A DNA stretch of 6,676 nucleotides, from positions 1-6,676 of the forward strand of contig JBCDBY010000255.1 of the NCBI GenBank assembly GCA_039182715.1, in the 5' to 3' direction. This stretch comes from JBCDBY01 sp039182715. Its GTDB lineage: Bacteria > Planctomycetota > PLA2. The notes under the pieces are model-generated. The model did no database searches and was not told where the DNA came from. It saw nothing but the letters and a program-made list of their open reading frames with translations. Each line of letters starts with the position of its first letter. Position 1 is the stretch's first letter. Below, one piece after another: positions 6,420 through 6,676 of this stretch. Made by a program: the position numbers and the translations under genes.

Positions 6420-6440
6420 GCTAGACTTCTCAAACAGTAC
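6420..6440 (-). repeat. Right terminal inverted repeat
   Basis: This is the inverted partner of 6205-6225, with two mismatches. The CTAG that follows it (6441-6444) mirrors the one before the left end. The last two bases of that CTAG begin the purine run that serves as ribosome binding site of the next gene. Confidence 0.85.
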
Positions 6441-6442
6441 CT

Positions 6443-6447
6443 AGGGG
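6443..6447 (+). promoter_or_regulatory. Ribosome binding site of the TetR gene
   Basis: AGGGG ends seven bases before the ATG at 6455. Its first two bases belong to the CTAG flank of the element, so the insertion lies directly against this site. Confidence 0.6.
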
Positions 6448-6454
6448 CGAAACG

Positions 6455-6676
6455 ATGGCGAAGCGAGCAACGAACAAGCGATTGAGTCGCGCCGACTGGC
6501 TGGAGGCCGCGCTCGCGATGGTGGTCGATGTCGGCGTGGAGCGGATTCGCGTGCATCAGCTCGCCGCTCGGATGAACGCGACGACCGGCAGCCTCTACTG
6601 GCACTTCGAAGACCGCGATGGGCTCATTCGGGCTCTCATGGACTACTGGGAGAAGGAGTCGACGGACAAGGTCGCG
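6455..6676 (+). CDS. TetR/AcrR-family regulator, N-terminal part (partial)
   Basis: Seventy-four residues are visible before the window ends, with the frame still open. A short basic N-terminus (MAKRATNKRLSRADW) leads into the TetR DNA-binding domain. Helix 1 is LEAALAMVVDVGVERIRV, and the helix-turn-helix is HQLAARMNATTGSLYWHFED, with the family's typical SLYWHF recognition helix. RDGLIRALMDYW follows. The ligand-binding C-terminal domain is outside the window, so the effector cannot be guessed. TetR proteins often control a divergent neighbour, which here would be the cupin lipoprotein gene, but a 236-bp element now separates the two. No clear TetR operator palindrome is seen next to either start. 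Confidence 0.9.
   Translation, partial: MAKRATNKRLSRADWLEAALAMVVDVGVERIRVHQLAARMNATTGSLYWHFEDRDGLIRALMDYWEKESTDKVA

Larger units (their letters stand above)
6201..6444. mobile_element. MITE-like non-coding element with IS5-type terminal inverted repeats
   Basis: Two inverted copies of a sequence close to CTAG-gYACTGTTTGAGAAGY-CTAG bound this stretch. The element proper is 6205-6440 (236 bp), and CTAG at 6201-6204 and 6441-6444 are candidate target duplications. The ends agree at 19 of 21 positions. The TGTTTGAGAA core and a YTAR-like target are typical of IS5-family (IS427-group) elements; that link comes from memory of the family, not a search. No transposase frame is present, and the interior is a set of strong hairpins. 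This fits a non-autonomous element mobilised by a transposase encoded elsewhere. It lies between divergent genes. Confidence 0.75.

Noticed and set aside
6201..6444. The inverted pair as TetR operator sites
   Set aside because: The copies lie about 200 bases apart, share 21 bp in inverted orientation and end at CTAG on both sides, which fits transposon ends better than operators. TetR operators are usually short palindromes near the promoters. This is not fully excluded.
6221..6604. Frames crossing the inserted element on either strand
   Set aside because: They run through perfect hairpins and into the TetR gene in the wrong frame. No transposase motif is present.

Overview
The window is a G+C-rich bacterial chromosome segment. 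Its codon use and long antisense open frames are typical of high-GC Proteobacteria, Myxococcota or related lineages, but nothing in it fixes the taxon. There are no rRNA, tRNA or CRISPR sequences. Most of the genes encode secreted or membrane proteins of poorly characterised families.

Layout, left to right: (1) the last 24 codons of an unidentified gene; (2) a 74-residue orphan small protein; (3) a hairpin-rich gap of about 105 bases; (4) a 467-residue HTTM/vitamin-K-carboxylase-like membrane protein, followed by a hairpin terminator; (5) on the minus strand, a 579-residue exported protein with three fasciclin (FAS1) domains; (6) a divergent intergenic region of 297 bases; (7) on the plus strand, a 401-residue exported protein with an N-terminal CIA30 domain and an unrecognised C-terminal half; (8) on the minus strand, convergent with it at 26 bases, a Tat-type lipoprotein with a cupin fold resembling the PCO/ADO thiol dioxygenases; (9) a 236-bp non-coding element with 21-bp terminal inverted repeats and CTAG flanks, full of strong hairpins; (10) the N-terminal half of a TetR-family regulator, cut by the window end.

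The divergent FAS1 and CIA30 genes share one regulatory region and both products carry export signals, so they may act together in the envelope; this is inference. The cupin gene and the TetR gene are divergent, but an insertion-like element sits between them and its right flank touches the TetR ribosome binding site.

The most unusual item is the element at 6201-6444: a MITE-like insertion with IS5-type ends and an elaborate internal fold. The periplasmic thiol-dioxygenase-like lipoprotein comes second. No complete defence system, biosynthetic cluster or other obviously new multi-gene system is visible.
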